DNA of 20,005 nucleotides from Bacteroidota bacterium (lineage in GTDB: Bacteria; Bacteroidota; Rhodothermia; Rhodothermales; UBA10348): NCBI GenBank assembly GCA_004356265.1, contig SMXK01000043.1, forward strand, positions 1 through 20,005. The letters are read 5' to 3'. Of this stretch, positions 1-7,958 are shown piece by piece. The position numbers and the translations under genes were made by a program. The first letter of the stretch is position 1. Each line of letters opens with the position of its first letter. Under the pieces are notes generated by a model that was given only the letters and a program-made list of their open reading frames with translations, was not told the DNA's origin and did no database searches.

Positions 1-650
1 CGCCCGTCGGAAAAAAAGTAGCTACGGGGGTGACGGGCCTGGCCTTGACCGGATTTGTGCTTACGCACATGCTTGGAAATCTGCAATACTTGACCAGCAC
101 AGACGCATACAACGAATACTCACACTTTCTGATCAGCCTCGGACCGATATTGTGGGCGGTCGAAATTGCGCTGGTGACTTTTTTTGTGTTCCACATTGCG
201 CTCGGAATTAACATCGCGTTGGGAAAACGAAGAGCCCGCCCTGAAGCTTATGAAGTCAAGGGTTCTGCGGGCTCTCCATCCCGGAAATCATTGAGCAGCC
301 AAAGTATGATTGCGACCGGAATCGTTCTTGCTGTATTCCTGGTTGTCCATATTCTGTCTTTCAAGTACGGTACCTATTATGAAACGACTGTAAATGGAGT
401 GGTCATGCGGGACCTGGCTCGGTTGATGCATGAGAAATTCCAAAACCCTTTCTACGCATTTGGATATCCTGCCGTTGTGCTATTGTTGTCGTTGCACCTG
501 AGACACGGGATCTGGAGTGCTTTTCAATCTCTGGGCGCCACGCGACCGTCTCTTACACCGATTATTTATACCATTGGCGGTTTATTAGGACTGGCGATAG
601 GTGTCGGATTTCTTGTCGTCCCGCTCGCGATCTATTTCGGCATCGTTTAA
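1..650 (+). CDS. sdhC: Succinate dehydrogenase cytochrome b558 subunit (5' partial)
   Basis: This is the membrane anchor of complex II, which carries haem and passes electrons from succinate to quinone. The reading frame is open to the left edge (frame starts at base 3, PVGKKVATG...), so the first residues are missing; the GTG at 30 is an internal valine, not the start. About 210 residues remain, close to the full family length. Hydrophobic segments fit a five-helix SdhC of the single-anchor b558 type. Histidines at bases 66-68, 192-194, 348-350 and 495-497 or 504-506 lie in successive helices (motifs THMLGNL, FHIALG, VVHILSF, LHLRHG), as expected for two bis-histidine haems. No separate sdhD follows; sdhA begins 74 bases downstream. 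The diheme type usually reduces menaquinone; that is inferred, not seen. Confidence 0.93.
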   Translation, partial: PVGKKVATGVTGLALTGFVLTHMLGNLQYLTSTDAYNEYSHFLISLGPILWAVEIALVTFFVFHIALGINIALGKRRARPEAYEVKGSAGSPSRKSLSSQSMIATGIVLAVFLVVHILSFKYGTYYETTVNGVVMRDLARLMHEKFQNPFYAFGYPAVVLLLSLHLRHGIWSAFQSLGATRPSLTPIIYTIGGLLGLAIGVGFLVVPLAIYFGIV

Positions 651-724
651 CGACGGCCGTAATCAATGCGTCCCGGGCGTGACGCGCGATTCAACCTCTT
701 TTTTATCGAAGACTGATTTCAACT

Positions 725-2644
725 ATGGCTCACCCGCTTTCAGCAAATGTCCCTGACGGACGGCTTCAGGAGAAATGGGATAACTACAAAAACCAGATCA
801 AACTGGTCAATCCTGCCAATAAGAGAAAACATACTGTCATAGTAGTGGGCACAGGCCTGGCTGGTGGAAGCGCCGCGGCAACACTTGCGGAATTAGGCTA
901 TAGGGTAAATAGCTTCTGTATTCAGGATTCGCCACGACGCGCCCATTCGATTGCAGCACAAGGTGGTATAAATGCTGCAAAGAATTATCCGAATGATGGC
1001 GACACCGTTTGGCGACTGTTCTACGACACAATTAAAGGTGGCGACTATCGATCGCGGGAAGCCAATGTCCACCGCCTGGCACAAATCAGCAACGAGATTA
1101 TTGATCAATGCGTTGCCCAGGGTGTTCCGTTCGCCAGGGAATACGGAGGTCATCTGGATAACCGCTCATTCGGAGGCGCCCAGGTCTCCAGGACGTTTTA
1201 TGCTCGTGGGCAGACCGGTCAGCAGCTTCTCCTCGGCGCGTATCAGGCCATGTGCCGACAGATTTCCACAGGCCAGATTATCATGTTCGAGCGGCGTGAG
1301 ATGCTCGATCTTGTAGTCATTGACGGATACGCACGGGGTATTATTACACGGGACCTGGTTACCGGTAAAATAGAGCGCCATATCGCAGACGCCGTTTTGT
1401 TGTGCACCGGCGGGTACGGAAACGTGTATTATTTATCCACGAATGCAAAAAACTCGAATGTAACTGCGGCATGGAGATGCCACCGAAAAGGAGCGTACTT
1501 CGCGAACCCGGCCTTTACGCAAATTCATCCAACCTGTATTCCTGTTTCCGGAGATTATCAGTCGAAACTTACGCTAATGAGTGAGAGCCTCCGGAACGAT
1601 GGACGTGTATGGGTACCCAAAAAAGTCGGCGACAGCCGCCTGCCACAGGACATTCCAGATGATGAACGAGATTATTATCTGGAACGGCGATATCCGTCTT
1701 TTGGAAACCTCGTACCCCGGGACGTCGCGTCTCGAAACGCAAAATATGCGTGTGATGAAGGCCGTGGTGTGGGCGAAACGAAACTGGCGGTATACCTGGA
1801 TTTCCGGGAATCAATTGACCGGCTTGGAAAGAACAAAATCAGCGAGCGATACGGGAATCTGTTCGAGATGTACGAACGGATTACGGGAGAGAATCCGTAC
1901 GAGGTACCCATGCGAATCTACCCGGCCGTGCACTATACCATGGGCGGGTTATGGGTAGATTACGAATTACAGAGCACCATTCCGGGCCTGTTTGTACTCG
2001 GCGAAGCGAATTTTTCCGATCATGGTGCAAACCGCCTGGGTGCCAGCGCACTTATGCAGGGTCTCGCTGATGGCTATTTCGTGATCCCATATACGCTCGG
2101 TAACTATATCGCGTCTACAAAATTGACAGATGCCGACACGTCGCATGCGGCTTTTGTTGAAGCGGAAACCGCCGCGACAGAAAAACTGGACAGATTGCTC
2201 TCGATTCAAGGGACGAAAACAGTTACGGAATATCATCGCGACCTGGGCCGCATTATGTGGGATAACGTGGGCATGTCCCGAACGGCAGAAGGTCTTGAAA
2301 CAGCTGTCGGATTAATTTCAACGCTCCGGGAGGAGTTCTGGGAAAACGTTCGTATACCGGGCGAAAAGACCCATTACAATAAAAATCTTGAATTTGCCGG
2401 CCGTGTGGCCGACTTCCTTGAGCTTGGAGAATTGATGGCCCGTGACGCACTCATGCGGAACGAGTCTGCCGGTGGCCACTTCCGGGAGGAGTATCAGACC
2501 GAAGATGGGGAGGCCCAGCGAAACGACGAGGATTTCGCTTTTGTGGGCGCCTGGGAATACACGGGACAAAATCAGGATCCGAAAGTCCACCAGGAATATC
2601 TGGACTTCGAAAATGTTCAGCTCACCACGCGCAGTTACAAATAA
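725..2644 (+). CDS. sdhA: Succinate dehydrogenase flavoprotein subunit
   Basis: Catalytic flavoprotein of complex II that oxidises succinate to fumarate on the cytoplasmic side of the membrane. The 639-residue protein has the FAD-binding glycine motif GTGLAGG at 42-48, and His74 in RRAHSIAAQGGIN, the position of the covalent FAD link. The substrate-site HPT is at 268-270, PRDVASR with the proton-shuttle arginine at 331-337, His403 in HYTMGG, and a second FAD contact in GEANFSDHGANRLGA at 426-440. Length fits the longer fumarate reductase/succinate dehydrogenase type (about 640 residues) that pairs with b558 anchors. The start is ATG at 725 with no Shine-Dalgarno sequence, as is common in Bacteroidota. 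It lies between sdhC and sdhB on the same strand and is surely in one operon with them. Confidence 0.98.
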   Translation: MAHPLSANVPDGRLQEKWDNYKNQIKLVNPANKRKHTVIVVGTGLAGGSAAATLAELGYRVNSFCIQDSPRRAHSIAAQGGINAAKNYPNDGDTVWRLFYDTIKGGDYRSREANVHRLAQISNEIIDQCVAQGVPFAREYGGHLDNRSFGGAQVSRTFYARGQTGQQLLLGAYQAMCRQISTGQIIMFERREMLDLVVIDGYARGIITRDLVTGKIERHIADAVLLCTGGYGNVYYLSTNAKNSNVTAAWRCHRKGAYFANPAFTQIHPTCIPVSGDYQSKLTLMSESLRNDGRVWVPKKVGDSRLPQDIPDDERDYYLERRYPSFGNLVPRDVASRNAKYACDEGRGVGETKLAVYLDFRESIDRLGKNKISERYGNLFEMYERITGENPYEVPMRIYPAVHYTMGGLWVDYELQSTIPGLFVLGEANFSDHGANRLGASALMQGLADGYFVIPYTLGNYIASTKLTDADTSHAAFVEAETAATEKLDRLLSIQGTKTVTEYHRDLGRIMWDNVGMSRTAEGLETAVGLISTLREEFWENVRIPGEKTHYNKNLEFAGRVADFLELGELMARDALMRNESAGGHFREEYQTEDGEAQRNDEDFAFVGAWEYTGQNQDPKVHQEYLDFENVQLTTRSYK

Positions 2645-2710
2645 CCCCGACAAATACGAGTCGTAGAAAATTATCGACACTCTTTTAAAACCGAATAAAC
2701 TCGTTAGTAC

Positions 2711-3463
2711 ATGTCAGACAGCATGACGATCCACTTGAGAGTATGGCGCCAGGCCGGACCTGAGTCGAAGGGAAAATTTGTCAACTACACCGTAGCTGAT
2801 GTCAATTCCCACATGTCATTCCTGGAATTGCTGGACGTCCTGAATGAACAGCTGATTCACGCCGGTGATGATCCCGTCGAATTTGATCATGATTGCCGGG
2901 AAGGAATATGCGGTGCCTGCGGCGTAGTTATCGACGGCGTTGCACACGGTCCTCAGCAGCGAACTGCCGCGTGCCAGCTTCACATGCGGCACTATCAGGA
3001 TGGTGACATGCTTGTCCTGGAGCCCTGGCGAGCAACGGCCTTCCCGATCATCAGGGATCTGGTGGCCGACCGGAGTGCTCTCGATAGAATTGTTGCCGCC
3101 GGAGGTTATGTATCCGTGGACACCGGTAGTGCGCCCGACGCCAATTCCATCCTGATCTCTAAGAATGAGTTGGAAGGAGCATTTGATTTCGCAGCGTGCA
3201 TCGGATGCGGCGCCTGCGTCGCGGCATGCCCGAACGCCTCAGCATCGCTTTTTACAGGCGCCAAAATCGCTCACCTTTCGGGACTCCCACAGGGTCGCCC
3301 CGAACGGAAAGAGCGGGCCGTCGCGATGGTGGAACAGATGCAGAAAGAAGGCTTCGGAGACTGCTCCAATCACGGTGAGTGTGAAGCCGTCTGCCCGAAA
3401 GGCATCTCGATCGCGGCCATCGCGATCATGCGCCGAGAATACATGAAGGCGAAGCTGGCTTAG
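2711..3463 (+). CDS. sdhB: Succinate dehydrogenase iron-sulfur subunit
   Basis: Electron-transfer subunit of complex II that connects the SdhA flavin to the SdhC haems and quinone site. The 250-residue protein has an N-terminal plant-ferredoxin-like domain with the [2Fe-2S] ligands Cys62, Cys67, Cys70 and Cys88 (CREGICGAC...C). The C-terminal bacterial-ferredoxin-like domain has Cys163, Cys166, Cys169 (CIGCGAC) and Cys173, then Cys218, Cys224 and Cys228 (CSNHGECEAVCPKG) for the [4Fe-4S] and [3Fe-4S] clusters. All ligands are present. The gene begins 66 bases after sdhA and ends 49 bases before the convergent FKBP gene. No clear rho-independent terminator is visible after it. Confidence 0.98.
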   Translation: MSDSMTIHLRVWRQAGPESKGKFVNYTVADVNSHMSFLELLDVLNEQLIHAGDDPVEFDHDCREGICGACGVVIDGVAHGPQQRTAACQLHMRHYQDGDMLVLEPWRATAFPIIRDLVADRSALDRIVAAGGYVSVDTGSAPDANSILISKNELEGAFDFAACIGCGACVAACPNASASLFTGAKIAHLSGLPQGRPERKERAVAMVEQMQKEGFGDCSNHGECEAVCPKGISIAAIAIMRREYMKAKLA

Positions 3464-3512
3464 GCCAGGGCTCCCCGCCCGGACTCGCTGACCAACCTGC
3501 CAACGGACAATC

Positions 3513-3989
3513 CTAATTGGGCTTCCTGATCTCAACTAATTCGATGTCGAACAGCAGAGTTGCGTTTGGCGGAATGGCTGCACCGGAGCCCCGTGAGCCG
3601 TATCCGAGATCCGGCGGAATGATCAGCGTACGTTTCTCGCCGATATTCATTCCCAGAACACCTTCGTCCCAACCTCCGATGACGCGGCCAATGCCGAGCT
3701 CAAATTGAAAAGTCTGACCACGATCGACCGAACTGTCGAATTTGTCTCCTTTCTGCTCCATGGCTGCAGGGTCGAATAACCATCCTGTGTAATGCATAAC
3801 GGCAACGTCGCCGTTCTGAATGGTTGCGCCAGGGCCCACTTGATTAATCCGGTACTTCAGACCCGTACTTGTGGTGAAAAAGCCTGTGGCGTCTCCCTCA
3901 GAGTCTTCTGTTGCTACGGTGTCAGTAGAGTTACAGCCGCTGAGGATGAACATGGCAGCAATAACAAATGTTGAAATGCGACGAATCAT
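3513..3989 (-). CDS. FKBP-type peptidyl-prolyl cis-trans isomerase, lipoprotein
   Basis: Predicted proline isomerase and folding helper anchored to the membrane on the periplasmic side. The chosen start is the ATG at 3989, giving 158 residues that begin MIRRIS and continue into a short hydrophobic helix ending in the lipobox LSGC (lipidated Cys19). The frame stays open upstream, but that part reads as overlap with purQ and would hide the lipoprotein signal. The FKBP domain spans about residues 50-156 and holds the usual pocket residues: HYTGWLFD, KFDSS, VIGGWDEG, and GYGSRGSGAAIPPNATL near the end. The start lies 13 bases after the purQ stop, so the two genes are probably co-transcribed. A functional tie to purine synthesis is not implied. 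Confidence 0.94.
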   Translation of the reverse strand: MIRRISTFVIAAMFILSGCNSTDTVATEDSEGDATGFFTTSTGLKYRINQVGPGATIQNGDVAVMHYTGWLFDPAAMEQKGDKFDSSVDRGQTFQFELGIGRVIGGWDEGVLGMNIGEKRTLIIPPDLGYGSRGSGAAIPPNATLLFDIELVEIRKPN

Positions 3990-4002
3990 GGAAAATGCGT
4001 TT

Positions 4003-4725
4003 TTAGTTGGTCGGGACAGCCTCTGCCGCCTCAACAAAAGAAAGAATGGAGCGGAAAATGGCCATGCCATCGGTCCCTCCAAGAACAGCATCCGAACATC
4101 GTTCGGGATGTGGCATCATACCCAGAACGTTCCGTTCCGCGTTGACAATACCGGCAATGCTTCGGGCGGATCCGTTAGGATTGGATTTTCCATCCACTTC
4201 TCCGTCCTCGTTGCAATACTTAAATACGATTCTGCCCTCCGCTTCAAGCGAATCCAACGTCTCTTCATCGGCGATGAAATTTCCTTCCCCATGTGCTATC
4301 GGGATCGTCAGAATCGCACCTGGACTTACCTCACACGTGAATGGCGTATTCAGCGCATCAACCCGGATCTGTATATTCTTACAAACAAACCTGAGTGACT
4401 CGTTGCGCGTCAATGCACCAGGCAATAGTCCACATTCACACAAGACCTGAAAGCCGTTGCAGATACCCATCACCAGACCACCCTCCTTGGCGAACCGGAT
4501 TACATTTTTCATGATGGGCGAAAACCGGGCGATTGCTCCGGAACGCAGAGCATCTCCGTAGGAAAATCCTCCAGGAATAACCACCAGATCAACGTCGCCG
4601 ACTGATTCATCTTTGTGCCAGATAAAAGACACATCCTGCCCCAACTCATGTTTAAGAACATGGTAGGCATCATGATCGCAATTCGAACCAGGAAATACAA
4701 TTACTGCACACCGCACGGAATCCAC
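4003..4725 (-). CDS. purQ: Phosphoribosylformylglycinamidine synthase, glutaminase subunit
   Basis: Glutamine amidotransferase that supplies ammonia to PurL for the FGAR to FGAM step of purine synthesis, in a complex with PurS and PurL. The 240-residue protein is a class I (triad) glutaminase: nucleophile Cys89 in GICNGFQ, His206 and Glu208 in PHPER, an oxyanion loop PGGFSYGD at 51-58, and AHGEGNF at 144-150. The start is GTG at 4725; a second GTG at 4716 gives the more typical N-terminus (VRCAVIVFPGSN) and cannot be excluded. PurS and PurL are not in the window. A stand-alone PurQ implies the three-part enzyme rather than the large fused PurL of many Bacteroidia and Proteobacteria. The FKBP lipoprotein gene follows closely. 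Confidence 0.97.
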   Translation of the reverse strand: MDSVRCAVIVFPGSNCDHDAYHVLKHELGQDVSFIWHKDESVGDVDLVVIPGGFSYGDALRSGAIARFSPIMKNVIRFAKEGGLVMGICNGFQVLCECGLLPGALTRNESLRFVCKNIQIRVDALNTPFTCEVSPGAILTIPIAHGEGNFIADEETLDSLEAEGRIVFKYCNEDGEVDGKSNPNGSARSIAGIVNAERNVLGMMPHPERCSDAVLGGTDGMAIFRSILSFVEAAEAVPTN

Positions 4726-4932
4726 CGGGAAGACGAGTCGTTTGAGAAGCTCGATAATTTACGACAGGCATTGAACAGGTCCATCATAAGTATCTTGAAG
4801 CATGTGTTAGATTTGAAGCCACGATAAATTTAAAACCAGCTTAGAATTAAAACCAATGTTAGAATTCTGTCCGGATCATACAACATGTCCGGATAGTTTG
4901 GCGTTATAACGACTGGTTATGAAACTGATGCG
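4726..4932. promoter_or_regulatory. Divergent purQ / bat operon intergenic region
   Basis: This 207-base AT-rich gap separates the divergent starts of purQ and the DUF58 gene, so promoters for both must lie in or near it. I could not place either promoter with confidence. TAGTTTG at 4894-4900 resembles, one base short, the Bacteroidota -7 box TAnnTTTG and lies about 33 bases before the ATG at 4933. No Shine-Dalgarno sequence precedes either start. The direct-repeat array is listed separately. Confidence 0.5.
4795..4903. repeat. Degenerate 17-21 bp direct-repeat array
   Basis: Six consecutive units of 17-21 bases start at 4795, 4813, 4830, 4847, 4868 and 4886. They form three similar pairs: TTGAAGC... 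at 4795 and 4813; TTAAAACCA... at 4830 and 4847; TGTCCGGAT... at 4868 and 4886. Units 1, 3 and 4 also share a TTAGA ending. The spacing is near two helical turns per unit, which could suit repeated binding of a regulator on one DNA face, but that is inference. Chance similarity in AT-rich DNA is possible for the weaker pairs; the last two pairs are the strongest. Confidence 0.5.
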
Positions 4933-5805
4933 ATGATCCCGAGGGAATTATTTAAAAAAATTCGAAAGCTTGAAATCCGGACCAAAGGATTGGTGAGCGA
5001 TATTTTCGGGGGTGAATACCATTCGGCGTTTAAGGGGCAGGGGATGGAATTCGCCGAAGTCCGACCGTACCAGATCGGAGATCCCATCAAAAACATTGAT
5101 TGGAATGTATCCGCTCGCTCCGAAAATACCTATGTTAAAATCTTTGAGGAGGAGCGCGAGCAGACTGTTTTATTGGCTGTAGATATCTCAGGCTCCGAGG
5201 ATTTTGGATCGTCCGGAAATTTTAAACGCGAGATCGCCGCTGAAATCTGCGGCGTCGTCGCATTCAGTGCCATTCAAAACAACGATAATGTCGGACTGAT
5301 TCTTTTTTCGGACCATATCGAATTGTATGTCCCGCCAAAAAAGGGTCGCAAACATGTTCTTCGGCTGATCCGCGACTTGTATGCGCATGAACGCTCCTCT
5401 ACGAAGACAGACATAGCGTCTGCGCTGGTTCATGTGCTCCGAGTGTTAAATCGGAGATCAATCGTACTGCTGGTAAGCGACTTTATTGACGACAATTTTG
5501 AGTCTGAATTGAAATCTGTATCACGCAGGCACGATATCATCGCTGTACACATTGAAGATCCGAGGGAATTAAACCTGCCAAAAGTCGGGCTGCTGGAGCT
5601 CACCGATGCGGAGACCGGTGAAACAACCATCGTCGATACCACCAGTGATTCCGTTCGCGATTCGTATTCCGCCGAAGCTCGCAATAAACACGAAAAGGTC
5701 ATAGACACATTAATACGCTCGAGAGTCGATCGAATTCCCATCCGGACGGATCAGGATTACGTACAACCGCTCATTCAATTTTTCAGGCGCAGAAATAAGC
5801 GATGA
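4933..5805 (+). CDS. DUF58 domain protein, first gene of the Bat operon
   Basis: Cytoplasmic DUF58 protein, a family with a von Willebrand A-like fold that is typically encoded beside a MoxR AAA+ ATPase and Bat proteins. The 290-residue sequence carries the family signature at about 38-75 (GMEFAEVRPYQIGD, then IDWNVSAR, then YVKIFEEERE). A degenerate metal-site motif DISGS is at 84-88 and VSDF at 181-184. No signal peptide or membrane segment is seen. The start is ATG at 4933 without a Shine-Dalgarno sequence. The stop overlaps the next ATG by four bases (ATGA), implying translational coupling. Its molecular role is not established; it is probably a partner for a MoxR-type ATPase encoded elsewhere, since none is adjacent here. 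Confidence 0.94.
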   Translation: MIPRELFKKIRKLEIRTKGLVSDIFGGEYHSAFKGQGMEFAEVRPYQIGDPIKNIDWNVSARSENTYVKIFEEEREQTVLLAVDISGSEDFGSSGNFKREIAAEICGVVAFSAIQNNDNVGLILFSDHIELYVPPKKGRKHVLRLIRDLYAHERSSTKTDIASALVHVLRVLNRRSIVLLVSDFIDDNFESELKSVSRRHDIIAVHIEDPRELNLPKVGLLELTDAETGETTIVDTTSDSVRDSYSAEARNKHEKVIDTLIRSRVDRIPIRTDQDYVQPLIQFFRRRNKR

Positions 5806-6953
5806 TCAGCATTTACGAGCGGTCGGTACTGGCCCGTGTACACTATCTATCGATTGCGGCGGCGCTGTTTGTGTGGATCGGGTTTACACCGTCATCTTCC
5901 GCGCAGGTGTATGACGCCTATGCCACCGCAGACAGTATAACTGTCGGTGATCGATTCAAAATAATCGTATCTGTTGCTCACGACGGAACCAGCGATGTAA
6001 TATTCCCACATTCGTTTATTCCGGATTCACTCCGAGTGGGCTCAGGTTGGTCACTGGGAGACTTTATATTCCTGGGGGATCCGGATAGAGGTCGGCGCAC
6101 TGTTTCCAGTTCATGGGTCGTTGATTCTGTTTCTTACGAGGCCACAACGTTTGCGCTTGACACGGCGTACGTATCGCTCCTTCCGATCGGGCTTATCAGC
6201 GCGTCCGATACGCTTGTTGCGGCCACACCACCGATTGTAGTTCCGGTCACATCACTCGTTCCAAAGGACGCGCAAGGCCTGAGAGACATTACCGACCTGG
6301 CTGATTTCCCTGCGTCGAATTGGCTTTGGTGGTCCTTTTTACTGCTGATCCTGGCTGGATGGGCATACTGGTATTGGAAGATCAGAAATCGGACGCAAGA
6401 AGAAGATGATCCTGATTTCGTTCCCGAACCCGAGGACCCGCCGTGGGATGAGGCAAAAGAGCGGCTCGCGCGCCTGGAACAAACAGATTTGTCGGATCCC
6501 GAACTTGTTAAGCCATTTTACGTCGAGCTTTCAGAAATATTACGGACGTATCTGGAGAGACGAACGAAAGTCCCGGCGCTCGAAAGCAGCACGACCGAGC
6601 TCATCGGTAAGCTGGAAGATGCTGTACGAGACGGTCTTGTGCCGCCAGAAATGGTGCATAAAATCAAAAAAGTCCTTGCCCAGGCAGACCTTGTGAAATT
6701 TGCCAAGATGCAGCCCCCGTCCTCTGCCGGTCTCGACGCTCTGTCGCACACGAGAACGGCCATCGACGAGACCGAGAAAGAAATGGTATCATACGAGAGC
6801 AGGCAGGCAGCGATCGCCGCTGAATTAAAAGCGAAGGACGACGCGTCTGAATCCGAACGCGATACAGAATCGTACGAGAGCGATTCTACAACAGAACTTG
6901 TGGAGACCGAGGTTGAGACTATCGGCGCCTCCGAGTACCAACCGAAAATTTAA
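5802..6953 (+). CDS. Signal-anchored single-TM protein of the Bat operon
   Basis: The family is not recognised with certainty; in position and architecture it resembles short BatD-like or DUF4381-like proteins found between DUF58 and BatA genes. The 383-residue protein starts with a signal peptide (hydrophobic 17-29, likely cleavage after SSSAQ near 35). A periplasmic beta-rich domain at about 36-160 follows, then one membrane helix at 173-192 with many tryptophans. The cytoplasmic helical domain spans about 215-325 (KPFYVELSEILRTYLERR, then ALESSTTELIGKL). The tail at 328-383 is rich in Glu, Asp and Ser. The helical domain is similar in kind to the C-terminal part of BatD in this operon (AFFAELERAVMGFIGNR). 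The ATG overlaps the DUF58 stop. It probably forms part of the membrane Bat assembly. Confidence 0.88.
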   Translation: MISIYERSVLARVHYLSIAAALFVWIGFTPSSSAQVYDAYATADSITVGDRFKIIVSVAHDGTSDVIFPHSFIPDSLRVGSGWSLGDFIFLGDPDRGRRTVSSSWVVDSVSYEATTFALDTAYVSLLPIGLISASDTLVAATPPIVVPVTSLVPKDAQGLRDITDLADFPASNWLWWSFLLLILAGWAYWYWKIRNRTQEEDDPDFVPEPEDPPWDEAKERLARLEQTDLSDPELVKPFYVELSEILRTYLERRTKVPALESSTTELIGKLEDAVRDGLVPPEMVHKIKKVLAQADLVKFAKMQPPSSAGLDALSHTRTAIDETEKEMVSYESRQAAIAAELKAKDDASESERDTESYESDSTTELVETEVETIGASEYQPKI

Positions 6954-6957
6954 GTAA

Positions 6958-7947
6958 ATGAATCTGTTTTTCGCAAATTCTTACTGGTTGGTTCTATTGG
7001 CTCTGTTGCCTGTAATCGGATGGTGGTCATGGCATTCTTCGCGTAAAAGAACAGGTTTGACGTTCAGCACCGTTCGCTCCGTCAAGAATGTCCCGAGAAC
7101 TCTGAAAAACCGACTTCGGGCTCTACCCACGGTGCTCAGAATCGGAGGATTAGCGCTGGTAATCATAGCAATGGCCCGGCCTCAGGACCGAAACGTCATC
7201 CGTGAGAGATTCGCCGAAGGGGTCGACATCATGATGGTACTCGACACCTCTACATCGATGCGGGCAGAAGACTTCCGGCCTAACAGATTTGAGGCTGCCC
7301 GTGCCATCGGAGCCGAATTTATTGCAGGTCGAACATCGGATCGTGTGGGTCTGATCGTGTTCGCGGCCAAGGCATACACGCAGTCACCACTCACGCTTGA
7401 CTATGTTTTCCTTCAGGAAATGATGGATGAAGTTGAAGTAGGCGTAATTGAAGACGGAACTGCAATCGGTACAGCTTTGGCCATGGCCGTCAACCGTTTA
7501 AAAGACACAGAGGCCACCAGCAAGGTGGTTATTCTGCTGACCGACGGACAGAATAACAGGGGCGAACTGAGCCCGGAAACAGCGGCCGAGATAGCACGGA
7601 CTATGGGTGTTCGGGTCTATGTTATTGGTGTTGGTGCCCACGGTGAAGCCCCCTTTGTTGTGGATCACCCGTTTGCCGGTAAGCAAAGAAGGATGGTTCC
7701 CGTCGAGATCGATGAAGGGATGTTGTCTGCTGTTGCCACTATCACGGGTGGAAAATATTTCAGAGCCACTAATAATCAGGCTCTTCGAGACATCTACGAG
7801 GAAATCGGTGAGCTTGAAAAGACCAAGATTGAAGAGCGGGTGTACACCGATTACGACGATCGATACGCTGGATTTTTGTTCGGCGGGATCGGATTCATCT
7901 TTCTGGAAATATTATTGTCCACCACCGTTTTAAGACGTTTCCCCTGA
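6958..7947 (+). CDS. batA: BatA, membrane-anchored von Willebrand A protein
   Basis: Inner-membrane protein of the Bat system, with its vWA domain on the cytoplasmic face between N-terminal and C-terminal helices. The 329-residue protein has membrane segments at about 8-25, 57-73 and 306-325. The vWA domain (about 88-280) has a complete metal-ion site: DTSTS at 96-100, Thr168 in EDGTAIG, and Asp196 in LLTDGQNN. ARPQ at 73-76 before the domain is typical of BatA. The gene starts five bases after the upstream stop, and batB follows 11 bases later. Bat proteins were tied to oxygen tolerance in Bacteroides and to envelope stress elsewhere; the biochemical role stays unclear. The intact metal site suggests binding of a partner protein. 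Confidence 0.96.
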   Translation: MNLFFANSYWLVLLALLPVIGWWSWHSSRKRTGLTFSTVRSVKNVPRTLKNRLRALPTVLRIGGLALVIIAMARPQDRNVIRERFAEGVDIMMVLDTSTSMRAEDFRPNRFEAARAIGAEFIAGRTSDRVGLIVFAAKAYTQSPLTLDYVFLQEMMDEVEVGVIEDGTAIGTALAMAVNRLKDTEATSKVVILLTDGQNNRGELSPETAAEIARTMGVRVYVIGVGAHGEAPFVVDHPFAGKQRRMVPVEIDEGMLSAVATITGGKYFRATNNQALRDIYEEIGELEKTKIEERVYTDYDDRYAGFLFGGIGFIFLEILLSTTVLRRFP

Positions 7948-7958
7948 TTGTTGACGCT

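Noticed and set aside
2658..2690. Imperfect hairpin GAGTCG / CGACACTC followed by TTTT between sdhA and sdhB
   Set aside because: The stem is short with a bulge and an 11-base loop, and it lies inside an operon whose genes must be co-expressed; not convincing as terminator or attenuator.
3468..3480. GGGC / GCCC hairpin after sdhB
   Set aside because: The stem has only four pairs and no T tract follows, so it does not support a rho-independent terminator.
3871..4450. Plus-strand open frames over purQ and the FKBP gene
   Set aside because: They are shadows of two strongly conserved minus-strand genes and show no domain or start signal.
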